A stretch of 64,000 bases of DNA from Actinomadura sp. DC4. GTDB taxonomy: Bacteria > Actinomycetota > Actinomycetes > Streptosporangiales > Streptosporangiaceae. The position numbers were made by a program, and so were the translations under genes. The notes under the pieces were generated by a model that saw only the letters and a list, made by a program, of their open reading frames with translations, was not told where the DNA came from and ran no database searches. The stretch covers positions 62,001 through 126,000 of the forward strand of contig NZ_JAUEQY010000001.1 of the NCBI RefSeq assembly GCF_030406325.1, in the 5' to 3' direction. Of the stretch, positions 47,205-56,439 are shown one piece after another; the stretch's first letter is position 1; each line of letters begins with the position of its first letter.

Positions 47205-48032
47205 TCATCGGGGCACCATCTCGGGCCGGTCGGCGATGATGCCGTCCACCCGGTCGCCGACCAGGCGTCTCATGACGGCCTCGCTGCCGGCGTCCCAAGC
47301 GTAGACCTTCATGTGGTGCGCGTGCACCCGCCGTACGTAGGCGGCCGTGACCGTGGCCGAGCGCGGGTTGACGTATCCGGCGTACCGGGCGACGGCGGGC
47401 AGCTGTGCCGCGGTGGGCGTGCCCAGCACGGCGGTCTGCACCGCCGGCATCAAACGGTGGAACTCCTGGACCGCGCCCCAGTCGAAGCTCTGCACGATCA
47501 GCCGGTCGGGGAGCAGCCAGTCGGGCCCGGCGCGCAGGTGGTCGACGACCCGGCCGGTCAGGCCGGGGTACAGCGAGGGGTTCTTGAGCTCCAGGAGCAG
47601 CTTCAGGTCGCTGCCCTCCATCGCGCGCAGCGTCGTCGCGAGCGTGGGCACGCGCTCGCCGCGGAACCGGGCGGAGAACCACGAGCCCGCGTCCAGGCGC
47701 TCGACCTGGGCGAGGGTGAAGTCGCGGACCCGCCACGGGGACCGGTGCGGGTAGACGGACTCGGCGTCGGTCGTACGGCTCAGCGTCGTGTCGTGGATCA
47801 CGATCGGCACGCCGTCCTTGGTCTGCTGCACGTCGAGCTCGAAGTAGTCGGCGTTCTTCGTACGGGCGGCGCGGAAGGAGGCGAGGGTGTTCTCCGGCGC
47901 GTACGCGGAGGCCCCCCGGTGGCCGACGTCGGCCACGGCCGCACCGGACTGCTGGCGGGCCGGCGGCGCGAAGGCCATGCCGGCATAGGTGAGCGGAAGG
48001 GCCGAGACGAGGGCGGCGAGGCGGTGGGCCAT
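47205..48032 (-). CDS. Secreted glycerophosphodiester phosphodiesterase
   Basis: 275 residues with an N-terminal export signal (about 1-25) and a GDPD TIM-barrel. The catalytic His pair and metal acids are in [13 protein letters not shown] and [17 protein letters not shown], with LLLELKNP and YAWDAGSE further on. It releases glycerol 3-phosphate from deacylated phospholipids or wall teichoic polymers outside the cell. It converges on coaE with no intergenic base and is divergent from uvrB. Confidence 0.92.
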   Translation of the reverse strand: MAHRLAALVSALPLTYAGMAFAPPARQQSGAAVADVGHRGASAYAPENTLASFRAARTKNADYFELDVQQTKDGVPIVIHDTTLSRTTDAESVYPHRSPWRVRDFTLAQVERLDAGSWFSARFRGERVPTLATTLRAMEGSDLKLLLELKNPSLYPGLTGRVVDHLRAGPDWLLPDRLIVQSFDWGAVQEFHRLMPAVQTAVLGTPTAAQLPAVARYAGYVNPRSATVTAAYVRRVHAHHMKVYAWDAGSEAVMRRLVGDRVDGIIADRPEMVPR

Positions 48033-48261
48033 GGCGATCCTCCGGCGGCAGGGGCCGCCACCGGGGGTCGCGACCGTTCAACGCAGAGTAACGCACTCTT
48101 TACGCTCCGCTGGCAATCCCGGCCTCAGGGGGTTGCGCGCGAGGGCCACCGGAATGTCACTGGCAGGACGTACGGTTGAGATACACGGGCCGCCTCCGCG
48201 CGGTCCGCTTCCCCGCCACCCGCTGTCACGGGCGGCGATCACATTCCGACGGAGGAGCAGC

Positions 48262-50376
48262 GTGCGGCCTGTCACCGATCTTCAGCGCAAGGTGGCGCCC
48301 TTCGAGGTCGTCACCGAGATGACCCCGTCCGGCGACCAGCCGCAGGCGATCGGCGAGCTCGAGCAGCGGGTCAAGCGCGGCGTCAAGGACTCGGTCCTGC
48401 TGGGCGCCACCGGCACCGGCAAGACGGCGAGCATCGCGTGGCTGATCGAAAAGGTCCAGCGCCCGACGCTCGTCATGCAGCCCAACAAGACGCTCGCCGC
48501 CCAGTTCGCCAACGAGCTGCGGGAGATGCTGCCCAACAACGCCATCGAATACTTCGTCTCCTACTACGACTACTACCAGCCGGAGGCGTACGTCCCGCAG
48601 ACCGACACCTACATCGAGAAGGACTCCTCGATCAACGACGAGGTGGAGCGGCTGCGGCACTCGGCGACCAACTCGCTGCTGACCCGCCGCGACACGATCG
48701 TGGTGGCCTCGGTGTCGTGCATCTACGGCCTGGGCACCCCGCAGGAGTACGTCGACCGCATGGTGCGGCTGCGCGTCGGCGACGAGATCGAGCGTGACGA
48801 CCTGCTGCGGCGCCTGGTCGGCATGCAGTACGCGCGCAACGACCTGGCGTTCACCCGCGGCACCTTCCGGGTGCGCGGCGACACGGTCGAGATCATCCCG
48901 CAGTACGAAGAGCTCGCCATCCGCATCGAGATGTTCGGCGACGAGATCGAGAAGCTCGCCACGCTGCACCCGCTGACCGGCGAGGTGGTCACCGAGGACC
49001 AGGAGCTCTACATCTTCCCGGCCTCGCACTACGTCGCGGGCCCGGAGCGCATGGAGCGGGCGATCGGCGGCATCGAGAAGGAGCTGGAGGGGCGCCTCGC
49101 GGAGATGGAGCGCACCGGCAAGCTCCTGGAGGCCCAGCGGCTGCGGATGCGCACGACGTACGACATCGAGATGATGCGGCAGGTCGGCACCTGCTCCGGC
49201 ATCGAGAACTACTCGCGCCACATCGACGGCCGCGGTCCCGGCACGCCGCCGAACACGCTGCTCGACTACTTCCCCGAGGACTTCCTCCTCGTCGTGGACG
49301 AGTCGCACCAGACGACACCGCAGATCGGCGCGATGTACGAGGGCGACATGTCCCGCAAGCGCACCCTGGTGGAGCACGGGTTCCGCCTGCCCAGCGCGCA
49401 GGACAACCGGCCGCTCAAGTGGGAGGAGTTCCTGGAGCGCATCGGCCAGACGATCTACCTGTCGGCGACGCCGGGCCCGTACGAGCTGGGCCGGGTCAAG
49501 GGCGACGTGGTGGAGCAGGTCATCCGTCCGACCGGCCTGATCGATCCCGAGGTGGTCATCAAGCCGACCAAGGGCCAGATCGACGACCTGGTCCACGAGA
49601 TCCGCGAGCGCGCCGAACGCGACGAGCGGGTGCTGGTCACGACGCTGACCAAGAAGATGTCCGAGGACCTGACCGACTATCTCCTGGAGCTCGGCATCCG
49701 GGTGCGCTACCTCCACAGCGAGGTCGACACGCTGCGCCGGGTGGAGCTGCTGCGCGAGCTGCGCCTGGGCGAGTTCGACGTATTGGTCGGCATCAACCTG
49801 CTCCGCGAGGGCCTCGACCTGCCCGAGGTGTCCCTCGTGTCCATCCTGGACGCCGACAAGGAGGGCTTCCTTCGGTCGGAGACCTCGTTGATCCAGACCA
49901 TCGGCCGCGCGGCGCGCAACGTCTCCGGCCAGGTGCACATGTACGCGGACAAGGTGACCCCGTCGATGGAACGCGCGATCGACGAGACCAGCCGCCGCCG
50001 CGCCAAGCAGGTCGCCTACAACGAGGCCAACGGCATCGAGCCCACCGCCCTCCGCAAGAAGATCGCCGACATTCTCGACATGCTGGCCCGCGAGGACGCC
50101 GACACAGAAGAGCTCATCGGCGGCGCCGGCCGCCAGCAGAGCCGGGGCAAGGCCCCGGTCCCGGGCCTGTCCTCCAAGCAGCGGGCCGGCCGCCACGCGG
50201 CCGACCTGGTCGGCGAACGCCCGCGCGAGGAGATGGAGACCCTCATCGACCAGATGACCCAGCAGATGCACCACGCGGCGGAAGAACTCCAGTTCGAGGT
50301 GGCGGCCCGCCTCCGCGACGAGATTAAGGAACTGAAGCGCGAACTCCGCGACATGAAGGAGGCCGGCGTCCACTAA
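48262..50376 (+). CDS. uvrB: Excinuclease ABC subunit B
   Basis: 704 residues, the damage-verifying helicase-like subunit of nucleotide excision repair. Walker [11 protein letters not shown] lies near residue 54, the beta-hairpin that clamps DNA is in [20 protein letters not shown], the DEAD-like box is VVDESH, and helicase motifs V/VI are in [14 protein letters not shown] and QTIGRAARN. The C-terminal UVR domain (about 665-700) binds UvrC. GTG 48262 follows GGAGGAG by four bases. I see no LexA-type box in the gap from the GDPD gene. Confidence 0.98.
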   Translation: MRPVTDLQRKVAPFEVVTEMTPSGDQPQAIGELEQRVKRGVKDSVLLGATGTGKTASIAWLIEKVQRPTLVMQPNKTLAAQFANELREMLPNNAIEYFVSYYDYYQPEAYVPQTDTYIEKDSSINDEVERLRHSATNSLLTRRDTIVVASVSCIYGLGTPQEYVDRMVRLRVGDEIERDDLLRRLVGMQYARNDLAFTRGTFRVRGDTVEIIPQYEELAIRIEMFGDEIEKLATLHPLTGEVVTEDQELYIFPASHYVAGPERMERAIGGIEKELEGRLAEMERTGKLLEAQRLRMRTTYDIEMMRQVGTCSGIENYSRHIDGRGPGTPPNTLLDYFPEDFLLVVDESHQTTPQIGAMYEGDMSRKRTLVEHGFRLPSAQDNRPLKWEEFLERIGQTIYLSATPGPYELGRVKGDVVEQVIRPTGLIDPEVVIKPTKGQIDDLVHEIRERAERDERVLVTTLTKKMSEDLTDYLLELGIRVRYLHSEVDTLRRVELLRELRLGEFDVLVGINLLREGLDLPEVSLVSILDADKEGFLRSETSLIQTIGRAARNVSGQVHMYADKVTPSMERAIDETSRRRAKQVAYNEANGIEPTALRKKIADILDMLAREDADTEELIGGAGRQQSRGKAPVPGLSSKQRAGRHAADLVGERPREEMETLIDQMTQQMHHAAEELQFEVAARLRDEIKELKRELRDMKEAGVH

Positions 50377-50384
50377 CGAGCCCG

Positions 50385-50640
50385 GTGGCGTACGGCAGGG
50401 ACCGCGAGTGTCCCCTGCTGCTCGGCTCGGTCAAGTCCAACATCGGGGACAGCGCTGCCGCCGCCGGCGTCGCGGTCCCGGACGCGCTCGCCGCGCTGGA
50501 CGCCGCGACGATCCGCTCATCCTCACCTGCCGCGCCGCCGAATACGAGGCGGCCGCCACCGGCGGGGCCGTCCTCACCGGCGGGGCGTCCTCACGGGCGG
50601 GGCCGTCATCGAACCCGACCCCCTGCGGCTCGCCGCGCCG
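50385..50640 (+). pseudogene. Remnants of a ketosynthase and a NACHT-type ATPase
   Basis: The first 28 or so codons (50385-50470) resemble the polyketide ketosynthase motif around GSVKSNIG, but the following catalytic His is Asp (GSVKSNIGDS) and the frame soon loses similarity. From 50473 a piece like a NACHT-domain protein follows: PDALAALDAA in one frame, DDPLILTCRAAEYEAAATGG in a second, and VIEPDPLRLAAP in a third, with a short duplicated GGCGGGG segment between the last two. At least two frameshifts separate these pieces. Identification is from memory of the families and needs a BLASTX check. Confidence 0.5.
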
Positions 50641-50709
50641 CGCCGGAGGGCGCGTCAGGCTCCACTCGCCGCTTCGAGCGGCCTGCCCTCAGCGGAGCGA
50701 GGGACCCTC

Positions 50710-51094
50710 ATGGCCATCGAGCCGACGCAGGAGCAGCAGGCCGCCCGGCGGCCTCGGCCGCCGCGTACGCGGCGGTGAAGCTCGCCGGCGCGGCCTACCT
50801 CGCCCATCTCGGCGTACGCCTGCTGATCTCGGTCACGACGTATTCGCCACGGGCCGGGACCTGGCCCTGGTCGCCGCCGCGGGGACCGGGAAGACCACGG
50901 CCTGGTGCTGATGGGCGCCGGCACCCGCAGCCGAGGCATGTACGTGGTGTTGAACGGCGATCGCGGCCGAGGCGGGGGAGCGGTTCGGGCCCAACGTGCG
51001 GTGCCGTACCGCTCACTCGCTCGGTTTCGCCGCTCCGCCCGTGGACGACGCCGGTCTGCAGCGGGAGCCGCGCCCGGCCGAGGGGGGAAGGTAA
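50710..51094 (+). pseudogene. Broken UvrD-like helicase start with inserted LysE-like fragment
   Basis: ATG 50710 after GGAGCGAGGGA reads MAIEPTQEQQAARR, the Q-motif region of a superfamily 1 helicase. A different frame at 50748-50826 reads AAYAAVKLAGAAYLAHLG, like a LysE/RhtB transporter fragment. Helicase similarity resumes at about 50840 with FATGRDLALVAAAGTGKTT (Walker A), shifts to LMGAGTRSRGMYVVLNG, then shifts again to AIAAEAGERFGPNVRCRTA and stops at 51092-51094. The order of pieces is that of a single helicase N-terminus, so decay of one gene is the simplest reading. Confidence 0.6.
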
Positions 51095-51560
51095 TGCCAG
51101 ACCTCTGGCTGGTCGAGACCGGGCCGGGCGTCGTGGTGTTCTGCGCGGGGCCGCTGGGCGATCTCGCCGCGCAGGCGCGGCTCGCCGACGAGTCCTGGCT
51201 CCCTTTCGCGCGCTGCCGCCCCGGCGCAGAGTGTCCGGCCCGGAGTTCGCCGGCAGCGCCGACATCGGGGGAGCCGACGCCGACGTCCTCGACGGGCTGA
51301 ATGTAAGGCCGCCCGGGATCCCCGGCGGCCGGGCCGCGAGGAGACCTGCCAGCTCGCCGACCAGCCTCGGCTGGACGACGACCATCGTTTGGGCATCGAT
51401 CGCGTCGGCCTGTATCTCTCCCGGCAAGGCCTGATCGTCTGGGACGCCGGGGACTTCCCGCGAAGGCTCGGCGACGAGGGCGCCCGGCTCGGCTCTCTGG
51501 GCGGCGGCAGGCGGCGTCCGGGGGACACCGTGTTTTGGGCTCCTTGCGATGCGCCGGCGG
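51094..51560 (+). pseudogene. Broken remnant of a conserved actinobacterial hypothetical gene
   Basis: Begins ATG 51094 overlapping the stop of the helicase remnant (TAATG). Frame 1 reads WLVETGPGVVVFCAGPLGD and ends at 51300; frame 2 holds GPEFAGSADIGGADADVLDG; frame 3 from about 51347 reads EETCQLA and then GIDRVGLYLSRQGLIVWD near 51389-51445. The three pieces look like one original protein, of a kind I recall as a common actinobacterial hypothetical, cut by two frameshifts. Function unknown. Confidence 0.45.
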
Positions 51561-51880
51561 GCCCGTCCGGCGGCGAGAAAAGGCGCCGTGGGCTCTGTGC
51601 GCGGCCGTCGCGCGTTTCTGTGGCGGTGTCCGGCACACGGGTGGCTGCGCCTGACAACGTGTGCCCAGGGCGTGGCTTCTGTGAATGGCGACGGCACGCG
51701 GCTCAGCGCGGATGCGACGGTCACGCGCTTTCGCGGCGGCGTCCGAGTACGGACGGGCACGACTACGGCGCGCCGACCGAACTGCCGGTGGGCCTGTCGG
51801 GTGCCGACGACTCCAGAACCACCGGCTGAGCCGGACCATACGGGCGAAGTCCGGCGAAAAGGGCATAAGGAAACAGCACA

Positions 51881-51906
51881 GCCCGCACCGATGGCTCGGT
51901 GCGGGC
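51881..51906 (-). terminator. Terminator of the minus-strand cold-shock gene
   Basis: GCCCGCACCGA (51881-51891) pairs with TCGGTGCGGGC (51896-51906) around a four-base loop, 22 bases beyond the stop. Confidence 0.75.
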
Positions 51907-51927
51907 CGTACGCGTGTATTCCTAAGC

Positions 51928-52131
51928 CTAGATCGGCGTGACCTGCTCCGCCTGCGGGCCCTTCGGGCCCTGGGTCGTCTCGAAGCTCACGCGCTGGTTC
52001 TCCTCCAGCGTACGGAAACCACTGGAGGTGATCGCCGAGTAGTGCACGAACACGTCCGGGCCACCGCCGTCAGGTGCGATGAATCCGAAGCCCTTGTCGG
52101 CGTTGAACCACTTGACGGTGCCTTCTGCCAC
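51928..52131 (-). CDS. Cold-shock protein (CspA family), second copy
   Basis: A 67-residue cold-shock domain with KGFGFI and [11 protein letters not shown]-binding motifs. It differs from the copy at 3080-3283 mainly in the C-terminal half ([20 protein letters not shown]). GGAGAGAA precedes ATG 52131. Monocistronic: a conserved leader lies upstream on the minus strand and a hairpin terminator downstream. Confidence 0.96.
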   Translation of the reverse strand: MAEGTVKWFNADKGFGFIAPDGGGPDVFVHYSAITSSGFRTLEENQRVSFETTQGPKGPQAEQVTPI

Positions 52132-52216
52132 TTTCTCTCCTTCTTGGGAGCCTCACCGGGGCGCCGGTTGGCGGACCGGGGCTGCATGACGGACTTTGGC
52201 TTACGTCCGACGAAGA

Positions 52217-52305
52217 CTATCCCCGGAGAAGCGAAAACGCCCGCCGTCACTTCCGCGGGCGTTCAAGAGCGAACTCAATACGTACGAGGAAACTACGACT
52301 GCAAC
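52217..52305 (-). promoter_or_regulatory. Conserved structured leader of the second cold-shock gene
   Basis: Read on the minus strand: GTTGCAGTCGTAGTTTCC (52305-52288), a hairpin ACGCCCGC (52262-52255) / GCGGGCGT (52244-52237), then TTCGCTTCTCCGGGGA. It matches the leader at 2929-3006 block for block, although the spacer between the first block and the hairpin is longer here. Confidence 0.65.
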
Positions 52306-52487
52306 GCTTTCCATGTTATCGGCTCTCCGTATTACCGGCAACCGACCTCACCTGCGGGTGTTCCCGGACTACGGGCAAGGCCGGCGGCCCCCGCGCCGTT
52401 CAGCGCACGCCGGCCGGCGAGTGAAGCCGCCGGGCCTTCCGACCGCGGCGGCCCCGGCGGCACCGGACCCGGCGTGACCACCCGGGT

Positions 52488-53258
52488 TCAGGCGGGCCAC
52501 TCCGGGGCGCGCTTGTCCAGGAACGCGCGCATGCCCTCCTGCGCCTCGGGGGTCTGGCTGGCGGCGGCCATGACCTCGATCGCGTAGGTGTAGGCGTCGT
52601 TCTCCGGACGGTCGAGCTGGGCGTACATCGCCTGCTTCCCGAGGGCCTTGCTGCGGCGGCTGCCGCGGGTGGCGCGTTCGAGGAGCTCGCGGGTGGCCTT
52701 CTCCAGCTCCTCGTTGGGCACCGAGCGATTGACCAGCCCCCATTCGAGAGCGGTGGCGGCGTCGATGACGTCGCCGGTCAGGGCCAGCTCCATCGCGCGT
52801 TTGCGGCCGACGTTGCGGGCGACCGGGACCATCGGCGTGTGGCAGAACCAGCCGCCCTTGCCGCCGGGCGCGGCGAAGCCGGCGCTCCACGCGGCGACGG
52901 CCAGGTCGCAGGTGGCCACGAGCTGGCAGCCGGCCGCGGTGGCCAGCCCGTGCACGCGGGCGATCACCACCTGGGGCACGGACTGGATGGTCTCCATCAG
53001 CTCACGGCAGGTGAGCAGCAGCCCGCGCGCCGCCGCCAGGTCCGCGCCGGCCATGTCGGCGAAGTCGTGCCCGGCCGAGAAGACCGGGCCGTTGCCCGCC
53101 AGGATGATCCCGGTCGCGTCCGTCTCGCCGACCTGGCGGAACGCCTCGGTCAATGAGCGCATGTGCGACAGCGACAGCGCGTTGCGCCGCCCGGGGCGGT
53201 TCATGGTGATGACCGCGAACGGGCCGTCCGTCTCGACCAGTACCTCGTCAGAGCTCAT
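52488..53258 (-). CDS. Enoyl-CoA hydratase/isomerase family protein
   Basis: A 256-residue crotonase-fold enzyme acting on acyl-CoA. The oxyanion-hole strand AVITMNRPGRRNAL, FSAGHDFADM and the VHGLATAAGCQLVATCDLA block are present. At the two positions of the classical hydratase glutamates I see no clear Glu pair, so hydratase activity is uncertain and another crotonase reaction is possible. ATG 53258 overlaps the stop of the radical SAM gene (ATGA), so it is translationally coupled; a TACCGT box six bases upstream could also give a leaderless transcript. I see nothing assignable between its end and the cold-shock leader. Confidence 0.88.
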   Translation of the reverse strand: MSSDEVLVETDGPFAVITMNRPGRRNALSLSHMRSLTEAFRQVGETDATGIILAGNGPVFSAGHDFADMAGADLAAARGLLLTCRELMETIQSVPQVVIARVHGLATAAGCQLVATCDLAVAAWSAGFAAPGGKGGWFCHTPMVPVARNVGRKRAMELALTGDVIDAATALEWGLVNRSVPNEELEKATRELLERATRGSRRSKALGKQAMYAQLDRPENDAYTYAIEVMAAASQTPEAQEGMRAFLDKRAPEWPA

Positions 53259-54670
53259 GTCCGCACGGTACGTCGCCGGTCGGCCGGATCGCCATGCCCC
53301 GCCGAGGGCCGGCCGCCGAACCCGGACAGGATCGACTCCAGCAGCGGCAGCCCGCGCCCGACCCGCTTGGCCCGGATGGCCAGGTCCCACATGGGCTCGA
53401 ACTTCTTCCAGCCGCCCGCGTACGCCACATGGCGCATCTTGTCCCGTATCGTCGCCTGGGCGCCGGCGCCGCGCAGGATCGAGCCCCATCGGTAGAAGTC
53501 GCGGTACGCCCGCCGGTACCCCTCCGACAGCTCAGAGGCGGTCATCCGGGCGGGCTCGAAGACGACCTGCCGGGTGTCGTAGCGGTCCCAGTCGTGGTGG
53601 AGCAGCCGGCCCGCGTCGCTCATCCGCTCGTACAGGCGGGTGCCGGGGTACGGGGTGAGGATGTGGAAGGTCGCGGTCTCCACGCCCCGCCCGACCGCCC
53701 ACTCGACCGTACGGTCGAAGACGCTCGCGTCGTCGTCGTCCATGCCGAACACGAAGCTGCCGTTGACCATGATGCCGAGGTCGTGCAGGCGGCGGATCAC
53801 CGCCGCGTAGTCGCGGTCGACGTTCTGCCACTTGCGCTGTTCGAGGAGGTTGGCGCCGTTGACGGTCTCGAAGCCGACGAACAGGCTGCGCAGGCCGGAG
53901 TCGACCGCCTTCTCCAGCAGGCCGGGGCGCAGGACGGCCTGCACGGTGCCGGCCGCCTGCCACAGGCGCCCCATCCCGCGCATGCCCTCGAAGAGCGCGG
54001 TGGCGAAGCGGGCGTTGCCGAGCAGGTGGTCGTCGAGGAAGTACAGGTGGCGGCCCGGGAGGCGGTCGATCTCGGCGAGTGCCGCGTCCACGGTCTGGGT
54101 GTAGAAGGACTTGCCGCCCTCGAAGAACGCCTCCTTGTAGCAGAAGTCGCACACGTGCGGGCAGCCGCGCGAGACGACGATGGAGTTCGGGACCAGGTAG
54201 AGGTGGCGGGCGATGAGGTCGCGGCGGATCGGCGGGAGCCCGTCCAGGGTCCGCTCGGTGGAGTCGTACCGTGCCCGCGGCCGTCCCCGCCGCAGGTGGC
54301 TGAGGAAGACCGGCCAGGTGCTCTCCCCGGGACCGCAGAAGATCGTGTCGGCGTGCCGCGCGGCCTCCTCCGGCAGCGAGGTGACGTGCAGCCCGCCCAG
54401 GCACACGTGCACGCCCCTGGCGCGGTAGAGGTCGGCGAGCTCGTACGCCCGCCGCGCCGAGGTGATGTAGACCTGGATGACCACGAGGTCCGGCTCGTCG
54501 GAGGTGTCGACCTCCTGGACGTGCTCGTCGGTGATCGTCACCTCGTCGCCGGGGTCGAGGTAGCCGGCCAGGGTGGCGAGGCCGAGCGGCGGGAACAGGG
54601 AGTACTTGATCGGGCGGAAGAACGGCGAGGTCGCCTCGGTCAGGGCGGGCAGGATCATCTTCACGCGCAC
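53255..54670 (-). CDS. B12-binding-domain radical SAM protein
   Basis: 471 residues. Residues about 1-140 form a Rossmann-like cobalamin-binding domain (PPLGLATLAGYL, CLGGLHVT) lacking an obvious DxHxxG motif. The radical SAM barrel (about 160-370) has the [4Fe-4S] motif CPHVCDFC (CxxxCxxC). The tail has ILTPYPGTRLYERM, common in this class. Such enzymes methylate or rearrange unreactive carbons, for example in lipids or secondary metabolites; the substrate is unknown. GTG 54670 is chosen because TGGAG lies five bases upstream; GTG 54664 and ATG 54658 are alternatives. It overlaps the enoyl-CoA hydratase gene. Confidence 0.9.
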   Translation of the reverse strand: MRVKMILPALTEATSPFFRPIKYSLFPPLGLATLAGYLDPGDEVTITDEHVQEVDTSDEPDLVVIQVYITSARRAYELADLYRARGVHVCLGGLHVTSLPEEAARHADTIFCGPGESTWPVFLSHLRRGRPRARYDSTERTLDGLPPIRRDLIARHLYLVPNSIVVSRGCPHVCDFCYKEAFFEGGKSFYTQTVDAALAEIDRLPGRHLYFLDDHLLGNARFATALFEGMRGMGRLWQAAGTVQAVLRPGLLEKAVDSGLRSLFVGFETVNGANLLEQRKWQNVDRDYAAVIRRLHDLGIMVNGSFVFGMDDDDASVFDRTVEWAVGRGVETATFHILTPYPGTRLYERMSDAGRLLHHDWDRYDTRQVVFEPARMTASELSEGYRRAYRDFYRWGSILRGAGAQATIRDKMRHVAYAGGWKKFEPMWDLAIRAKRVGRGLPLLESILSGFGGRPSAGHGDPADRRRTVRT

Positions 54671-54776
54671 GGCTGCTCCAGTGAGGGGTCGGGTGTCCGT
54701 CCTCTAGATGGGACGGACCCGGCGTGGAGCCCGGTGGCGCGGGAGGTGTGGGGGTGTTGTGGAGATTCTGTGGTGA

Positions 54777-55757
54777 TCAGCCCGGGATGAGGACCCGGAT
54801 CCGGCAGCCCGGCCCCTCGTCGGCCACCTCGATATGGCCTCCGTGCAGCTCGACGGCCCAGCGGGCGATCGCCAGCCCGAGGCCGGTGCCGCCGTCGCGC
54901 GCCCGGCCGCCCCGGTGGAAGCGCTCGAACACGCGCGCCCGGTCGGCGGGGGCGATGCCGGGCCCCTCGTCGGCGACCTCCAGCGCGAGCCCGCCGGACC
55001 GGCCGCGCGGGCGGGCCGTGACGGTGACCGTGCCCTCGGCCGGGCCGTGCGCCGCCGCGTTGTCGACGAGGTTGGCCACGACCTGGTGGAGGCGGTCGCG
55101 GTCGGCGAGCACGACCAGGCCGGCGGGCGCGTCGATCACGACGCGGGCCGCCGCGGGGCTCTCGGCGGCCACGCCGCACAGGAACGGCGCGACGGCGAAC
55201 TCCGTACGGTCCAGCGCGTCCCTGGCCTCCTCGGCGCGGGACAGGTCCAGGAGCTGGCCGACGAGCCGGCCGAGGCGCTCGGTCTGGTCGAGCGCGGGGC
55301 GCAGCGTTCCGGGGGTCGCGGCGGTGACGCCGTCGGCGATGTTCTCCAGCTGCGCGTGCAGGGCGCTGATCGGCGTCCGCAGCTCGTGGGAGACGTTCGC
55401 GACGAACTCCCGGCGCTGCCGGTCCGCCTCGGCCAGGTCGCTCGCCATGCGGTTGAACGCCCGCGCCAGCTCGCCCACCTCGTCGCGGGAGCTGGCGCGT
55501 ACGCGGGTGTCGTAGCGGCCGCCGGCCATCTTCCGCGCGGCGGCGGTCATCTCACGCAGCGGCGAGGTCATGCCGTGCGCGAGGACCTGGGTGACCACGA
55601 GCGCGGCCAGCACGGCGACGGGCAGCGCGTAGCGGCCGCGGATGCCGTGCTCCAGCGCCTCCTTGAGCGCCAGCGCCGTGGCGCACGAGCTCACCGCGAC
55701 GAGCACCCCGAGCTTGATCTTGATCGTACGGAGCCGGTCGAGCGGGCGGGGGATCAC
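54777..55757 (-). CDS. HAMP-domain sensor histidine kinase
   Basis: A 326-residue membrane kinase with two hydrophobic segments (about 14-32 and 43-60) and hardly any sensor domain between them, then HAMP (about 62-114), the H-box FVANVSHELRTPISAL (about 125-140), the N-box LHQVVANLVDNAAAHG and the G-boxes VADEGPGI and GGTGLGLAIA. It should phosphorylate the response regulator encoded just upstream, with which it overlaps by four bases (GTGA). Confidence 0.93.
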   Translation of the reverse strand: MIPRPLDRLRTIKIKLGVLVAVSSCATALALKEALEHGIRGRYALPVAVLAALVVTQVLAHGMTSPLREMTAAARKMAGGRYDTRVRASSRDEVGELARAFNRMASDLAEADRQRREFVANVSHELRTPISALHAQLENIADGVTAATPGTLRPALDQTERLGRLVGQLLDLSRAEEARDALDRTEFAVAPFLCGVAAESPAAARVVIDAPAGLVVLADRDRLHQVVANLVDNAAAHGPAEGTVTVTARPRGRSGGLALEVADEGPGIAPADRARVFERFHRGGRARDGGTGLGLAIARWAVELHGGHIEVADEGPGCRIRVLIPG

Positions 55758-56425
55758 GCCGGCACCTCCAGGGAGTAGCCGACGCCGTGCACGGTCCTGA
55801 TCAGGCCGGGGCCGAGCTTGCGGCGCAGCGCCTTCACGTGGCTGTCCACCGCGCGCGTACGGGACGCGTCGGTCCAGTCCCAGACGCGTTCGAGGAGCTG
55901 CGCGCGGGTGAAGACCGAGCCCGGCGCGCCCGCGAGGCAGTGCAGCAGGTCGAACTCGGTCGGCGTGAGGTGCACCTCCGCGTCCCGGCAGCGCACCCGG
56001 CGCGCGGCCGGGTCCACCTCGATCGGCCCCGCCCGTACGACGGCGGGTGCCGAGGCGCGCCCGGCCCGGCGGAGCAGGGCGCGGACGCGTGCCACCAGCA
56101 CCCGCATGCTGAACGGTTTGGTGAGGTAGTCGTCCGCGCCGACCCCGAGCCCGACGAGCTGGTCGGTCTCGCCGTCGCGCGCGGTCAGCATCAGCACCGG
56201 CACCGGGCTGATCGCCTGGACACGGCGGCAGACCTCCAGGCCGTCGAAGCCGGGCAGCATGAGATCCAGGACCACAAGGTCCGGACGGGACTCGCGGACG
56301 GCCGCGACGGCGGCCGGGCCGTCGCCCGCCACCCGGACCGCGAACCGCTCGGCCCGCAGCCGCGCGGCCACCGCCTCGGCGAGCGTGGGTTCGTCCTCGA
56401 CGACGAGGATCAGTTGTTCGGCCAC
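55754..56425 (-). CDS. OmpR-family response regulator
   Basis: 223 residues. The receiver is canonical: acidic EDE at 10-12, phosphoacceptor Asp54 (VVLDLMLPG), the Thr of LMLTARD and the Lys of LTKPFS. A winged-helix DNA-binding domain (about 130-222) has LTPTEFDLL, VFTRAQLLERVW, DSHVKALRRKL and RTVHGVGYSL. GTG 56425 gives the normal start MAEQLILVVEDE. It lies 14 bases after the flavoprotein gene and overlaps the kinase gene, so the pair is read with the catabolic genes upstream and may regulate them. Confidence 0.94.
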   Translation of the reverse strand: MAEQLILVVEDEPTLAEAVAARLRAERFAVRVAGDGPAAVAAVRESRPDLVVLDLMLPGFDGLEVCRRVQAISPVPVLMLTARDGETDQLVGLGVGADDYLTKPFSMRVLVARVRALLRRAGRASAPAVVRAGPIEVDPAARRVRCRDAEVHLTPTEFDLLHCLAGAPGSVFTRAQLLERVWDWTDASRTRAVDSHVKALRRKLGPGLIRTVHGVGYSLEVPA

Positions 56426-56439
56426 GTCGCCAATACTGC

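Noticed and set aside
48033-48261. Looked for a LexA/SOS box in front of uvrB
   Set aside because: No CGAAC-n4-GTTCG-like palindrome was found in the gap.
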